Shown piece by piece: positions 9,346 to 11,830 of a stretch of DNA of 11,830 bases. Source of the DNA: Marinosulfonomonas sp. (GTDB lineage Bacteria > Pseudomonadota > Alphaproteobacteria > Rhodobacterales > Rhodobacteraceae); contig JALSJL010000396.1 in assembly GCA_026989405.1 (NCBI GenBank), forward strand, positions 1 through 11,830. The letters are read 5' to 3'. The notes under the pieces were generated by a model. It was not told where the DNA came from. It saw only the letters and a program-made list of their open reading frames with translations, and did not search any database. Each line of letters starts with the position of its first letter. The stretch's first letter is position 1. A program made the position numbers and the translations under genes.

Positions 9346-9374
9346 AGATTGGCGGTGGACCGGCGCGGATTCAA
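9346..9374 (-). promoter_or_regulatory. Weak promoter candidate of the hydrolase-OsmC gene
   Basis: On the minus strand TTGAAT (9374-9369) and CAATCT (9351-9346) are 17 bp apart, which places a start near 9339. The -10 is poor. I see no recognisable OxyR or OhrR box. Confidence 0.2.
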
Positions 9375-9446
9375 CCCGTTGTTTGCCGCAGTCACGCCAA
9401 GGTGACACCGGGGTGATGCGCAAGCCCCGATCTTCGGCGCCGGTGG

Positions 9447-9480
9447 CTTCATCTTGCTCCAAATACTCCCGCCGGAGGCC
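9447..9480 (-). repeat. Short Rhodobacteraceae-type intergenic element downstream of dddP
   Basis: On the minus strand it reads GGCCTCCGGCGGGAGTATTT followed by GGAGCAAGATGAAG. I recall near-identical sequences at the 3' ends of many genes in Rhodobacteraceae genomes. CTCC and GGAG form a short stem followed by TATTT, so it may act as a terminator-like or processing element. It starts about 70 bp after the dddP stop on the same strand, the expected place. Only one copy is in this window; its repeated nature is from memory. Confidence 0.45.
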
Positions 9481-9550
9481 GCGCGGGCCCGAAGGGCACG
9501 CAAACAGGAAAATGCAGCCGCAGGCTGCGCCGCCTGGCAGCGGGATGCGA

Positions 9551-10894
9551 TCAGGCTGTTCCCATCAGGGCCGGATAAAACGGATAGCTCGTCAGGTTCT
9601 CATGCCCGTCCTCGGTGATCAGAACCTGGTCTTCCAGCTTGATCGAGAAAGCGCCGCCAACCTCGCCCACCAGTGCCTCGACACAGAGCACCATGCCCGG
9701 CTCCAGCACATGATCGAACGCGCCTTCCTGCCAGCGGTCGGGGTAGGCGATTGCCGGCCATTCGTCGCACAGCCCGACACCGTGCATGCGGCAGCCGTAT
9801 TTCAGGGCGTCGAATTTTTCGTCGAGCTGGTGACCGCCGAAGGTGAGTTCCCTGAAGGATACCCCCGGCGCCAGCAGCTCGATGTTTCTCATGATGTGTT
9901 CATGGGCGTGGCGCATGGCGTAGATCATCGAATTGCCGGGCTTTTCATCACCGATCCACCATGTGCGCGAGATGTCGACACAGATGCCGTAGGCGCCGAT
10001 CAGGTCGGTGTCAAACGCCACGATTTCGTTGTTCTGCACGATGCGCGGCCCGCATTCCTGGAACCACGGGTTGGTGCGCGGCCCCGAGGCAAGCAGCCGG
10101 GTTTCGATCCACTCGCCGCCGCGGCGGATGTTTTCGGCGTGCAGCACCGCCCAGATGTCGTCTTCGCTCATCTGGCCGCGCGGCACGCCCTCGCGCGCGG
10201 CGCGCTCCATGGCGGCGACCGAGGTTTCGCCCGCGTGCATGGCGCAGCGCATGGCGCGGATTTCGTCGGGGTTTTTCACCGAGCGCGCCTTTTCGGTGAG
10301 CTCCTCGCCCTCCATGACCTCGAAACCGGCCGCTTCCAGCGCCCGCAGCCCGGCGACCATGATCTTGTCCACCGCCAGGCGCTTGTTGCTGCCCGCATGT
10401 GCCGCCATCAGTTCGGCCACCTGGGCCACGAAGCTGTCGGCCGCCTCGGCCCCCTTGTCGCCGGTGGAAAAGTAGAACATCGAAGCGCCCGAGCGGCTTT
10501 CGCGCACAAGCGGGTTGTAGTCGGCCATGAAGGGGGAGTTCTTGTAGTCCCAGATCACCATGTAGCCATCGGCGCACAACAGCACGGCGCGAAACGGGTT
10601 GTGGGTGTTCCAGAGCTGCATGTTGGTGGTGTCGGTGGCGTAGCGGATGTTCAGCGGATCAAACAGCAGCAACCCGCCATAGTCGCGCGCGACGATATGT
10701 CGGGTCAGGCGTTTCCAGCGGGTTTCGCGCATGCGCGCAAGGTCGGGCAGCGTCAGCCCGGCGGCGTCCCATTCGGCAAAGGCCAGTTGGGTGGGGCCGA
10801 TCTCGAGCCGGTCGGCATCGTTGGGGGTGCCGTCGCCCAGGGTCGCGCCCCGGGTCGGGTCGATCTTGCGAGTGTCGCGGTAGTGCTTGTCCAT
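9551..10894 (-). CDS. dddP: DMSP lyase DddP
   Basis: A 447-residue dimethylsulfoniopropionate lyase of the M24 (creatinase/prolidase-like) fold, which splits the algal osmolyte DMSP into dimethyl sulfide and acrylate in the cytoplasm. The metal ligands fall at Asp295, Asp297 and Asp307 (FDTDLIGAYGICVDIS), His371 (MHGVGLCDEW), Glu406 and Glu421. The proposed catalytic base is Asp377. These are the positions I remember for structurally studied Roseobacter DddP. The N-terminal half carries DddP blocks such as RKIDPTRGATLGDGTPND and DPLNIRYATDTTNMQLWNTH. I start at ATG 10894 (MDKHYRDTRK): GGAGG lies 5-6 nt upstream, and the frame can otherwise only be lengthened from a TTG. It is divergent from a DUF3445 gene. 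No other ddd, dmd or acrylate gene is nearby. A plain aminopeptidase is unlikely given the DddP-specific blocks. Confidence 0.96.
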   Translation of the reverse strand: MDKHYRDTRKIDPTRGATLGDGTPNDADRLEIGPTQLAFAEWDAAGLTLPDLARMRETRWKRLTRHIVARDYGGLLLFDPLNIRYATDTTNMQLWNTHNPFRAVLLCADGYMVIWDYKNSPFMADYNPLVRESRSGASMFYFSTGDKGAEAADSFVAQVAELMAAHAGSNKRLAVDKIMVAGLRALEAAGFEVMEGEELTEKARSVKNPDEIRAMRCAMHAGETSVAAMERAAREGVPRGQMSEDDIWAVLHAENIRRGGEWIETRLLASGPRTNPWFQECGPRIVQNNEIVAFDTDLIGAYGICVDISRTWWIGDEKPGNSMIYAMRHAHEHIMRNIELLAPGVSFRELTFGGHQLDEKFDALKYGCRMHGVGLCDEWPAIAYPDRWQEGAFDHVLEPGMVLCVEALVGEVGGAFSIKLEDQVLITEDGHENLTSYPFYPALMGTA

Positions 10895-10902
10895 GGCCGC
10901 CT

Positions 10903-10958
10903 CCAGGTCGGAGTTTGCCAAAGCGGTCCCCGGGCTGTCCGGCCCGAAACCGACCTGG
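10903..10958 (-). promoter_or_regulatory. Inverted repeat that could fold over the dddP ribosome site
   Basis: Read on the dddP strand, CCAGGTCGG (10958-10950) and CCGACCTGG (10911-10903) are perfect 9-bp complements separated by 38 nt. The 3' arm runs straight into AGG, so its last bases are part of the TGGAGG ribosome site before the ATG at 10894. Inside the loop, CGGGC and GCCCG (10946-10942 and 10935-10931) can form a nested stem. If the dddP transcript starts upstream of 10958, this structure could limit translation. The same repeat could instead bind a dimeric regulator between the divergent genes. The repeat is seen; either role is inferred. Confidence 0.35.
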
Positions 10959-11012
10959 TGCGATGTCGTTTTTCGGATGAAACCCCGGCCCGGCTGTGAT
11001 TACCTGAGAGAC

Positions 11013-11759
11013 ATGGCCGCCATACTCCAACGACAGCTTCCCCATGCCCCGCCGACCGGGCGGTTGCCCGGCATTGCCCCACTCAGGCCCGAGGACTGGT
11101 TGCAGTGGGATGACGCCTTTGGCGGGCAGATGCAGCTACGCGATACACTCCTGTCATCCCGGCGCGCTGACGTCCTGCGCCTGGACGAAGCGGCCCGCCC
11201 GGCGGCCGAAGAATTGCTTGAAACCGTTTTGAACGTCGTTTCAGGCCGTGCCGATTATCGCCTTGCCGGGCAGGACGTGGTGCGCCCCGACGGGGTGGCG
11301 GTGCGGATCAGACCAGAAGATCCGCTGGCGACTCTGGGCCGACTTGTGCAGGAAGATTTCTGCATCCTGCAAAAGCCTGAAAACGCCACCGAGCATGTGT
11401 TGACCGGCGCCGTGCTGTGCTTTCCGGCCGGCTGGACCCTGTCCGAGAAATTCATGCGCCCGTTGGCGGCCATCCATGGCCCGGTCGCCGAGTATGACGA
11501 AAATCTTGCCCCACGGGTCCAGCGACTGTTTGATGCCATCCGTCCCCAACAGCCGCTGTGGCGCACGAACTGGCTGATCTATGAAAACCCCGACCTGTTT
11601 GCCCCGCGTCTCGAGAATGACCCGAGGCCGGCAACCAGCGGCCGTGGTGGCTACATCCGGTCGGAACGTCAATGCCTGGTGCGCTTGCCCGGAACCGGTG
11701 CGGTGGTTTTTTCGATCCACACCTTCATGGTGCGTCGGTCAGTCGGCAATGATGGTTGA
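11013..11759 (+). CDS. DUF3445 protein, haem-dependent oxidative N-demethylase family
   Basis: A 248-residue DUF3445 protein. The family includes haem-dependent oxidative N-demethylases and a subunit of bacterial dimethylamine monooxygenase; its members oxidise methylated amines in the cytoplasm. Visible family blocks are QEDFCIL (113-119), LCFPAGWTLSEKF (135-147), AAIHGPVAEYDE (152-163), WRTNWLIYE (183-191), and RSERQCLVRLPGTGAVVFSI (216-235) ending HTFMVR. The start is uncertain: the ATG at 11013 has only a weak GAGAG upstream; an in-frame ATG at 10977 would add 12 residues, and the frame continues to 10887 inside the dddP start region. It is divergent from dddP across 118 bp and overlaps the end of a minus-strand gene by 21 bp. 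No ferredoxin reductase or glutamine synthetase-like partner is visible, so the actual substrate cannot be assigned. Confidence 0.88.
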   Translation: MAAILQRQLPHAPPTGRLPGIAPLRPEDWLQWDDAFGGQMQLRDTLLSSRRADVLRLDEAARPAAEELLETVLNVVSGRADYRLAGQDVVRPDGVAVRIRPEDPLATLGRLVQEDFCILQKPENATEHVLTGAVLCFPAGWTLSEKFMRPLAAIHGPVAEYDENLAPRVQRLFDAIRPQQPLWRTNWLIYENPDLFAPRLENDPRPATSGRGGYIRSERQCLVRLPGTGAVVFSIHTFMVRRSVGNDG

Positions 11760-11830
11760 CCGGACGACCTCCGGGTGCTCAAGAACGGCAGCCGTTTCGT
11801 CGGCGGTATTCAGGAAAGTGTAGGCCCCCA
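11739..11830 (-). CDS. C-terminal end of an unidentified protein, cut by the window edge
   Basis: Reading leftwards from the window end, 29 codons run to a TGA at 11741-11739: GAYTFLNTADETAAVLEHPE then VVRSTIIAD. Third codon positions are mostly G or C and the residue mix is protein-like, so I take this as the 3' end of a real gene. It overlaps the DUF3445 gene tail to tail by 21 bp. The fragment is too short for me to name a family. Confidence 0.6.
   Translation of the reverse strand, partial: GAYTFLNTADETAAVLEHPEVVRSTIIAD

Noticed and set aside
10912..10920. TTTGCCAAA-like sequence upstream of dddP as a fatty-acid/acyl-CoA regulator box
   Set aside because: It resembles the TTTGC/GCAAA motifs known from related regulators, but a single imperfect 9-bp copy is not enough.
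8072..10999. A 975-codon plus-strand open frame
   Set aside because: It runs antisense to both the hydrolase-OsmC gene and dddP and through the gap between them. No domain or ribosome site is visible, and both opposing genes are clear. The length is a codon-bias effect.

Overview
The window is a GC-rich stretch of bacterial chromosome. It most probably comes from a marine member of the Rhodobacteraceae (Roseobacter group, Alphaproteobacteria). The strongest marker is an intact DMSP lyase gene, dddP. The acnA/DUF1223 pair, a long alphaproteobacterial-type FliG, a lone lipid A-type acyltransferase, and a short GC-rich element of a kind I remember from many Rhodobacteraceae intergenic regions all agree with this. 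I see no tRNA, rRNA, insertion sequence, phage gene, CRISPR array or toxin gene. The region reads as ordinary chromosomal backbone with a few metabolic accessory genes.

Left part (1-4396). The 5' portion of aconitase (acnA, minus strand, cut by the window edge) is divergent from a secreted thioredoxin-like DUF1223 protein. The 218 bp between them hold a good candidate promoter for each gene, and a perfect 12-bp palindrome lies in the acnA -35/-10 spacer. The DUF1223 gene converges, with a 9-bp gap, on a lysophospholipid/lipid A-type acyltransferase gene.

Middle part (4397-7302). fliG lies 74 bp downstream of purB on the same strand, away from any other flagellar gene in the window. Its protein keeps most torque-helix charges but has a degenerate EHPQ motif. 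Upstream of purB is a 426-bp region with a purB promoter candidate, a strong GC-only stem-loop and no convincing gene.

Right part (7303-11830). A small secreted two-cysteine protein converges on a DUF6157 gene. DUF6157 sits 59 bp downstream of a natural fusion of an alpha/beta-hydrolase with an OsmC-type peroxidase domain, and the two may form an operon. Next comes dddP, whose six metal ligands and catalytic Asp fall at the numbering I remember for characterised DddP. dddP is divergent from a DUF3445 (haem-dependent oxidative N-demethylase family) gene, so two genes for turnover of marine osmolytes or methylated compounds share a 118-bp intergenic region. That region holds an inverted repeat able to fold over the dddP Shine-Dalgarno. 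The last bases carry the C-terminal end of an unidentified minus-strand gene overlapping the DUF3445 stop.

I found no clearly new multi-gene system. The most testable observations are the possible RNA switch in the dddP leader, the palindromic operator candidate at acnA, the orphan divergent FliG, and the hydrolase-OsmC/DUF6157 pair.
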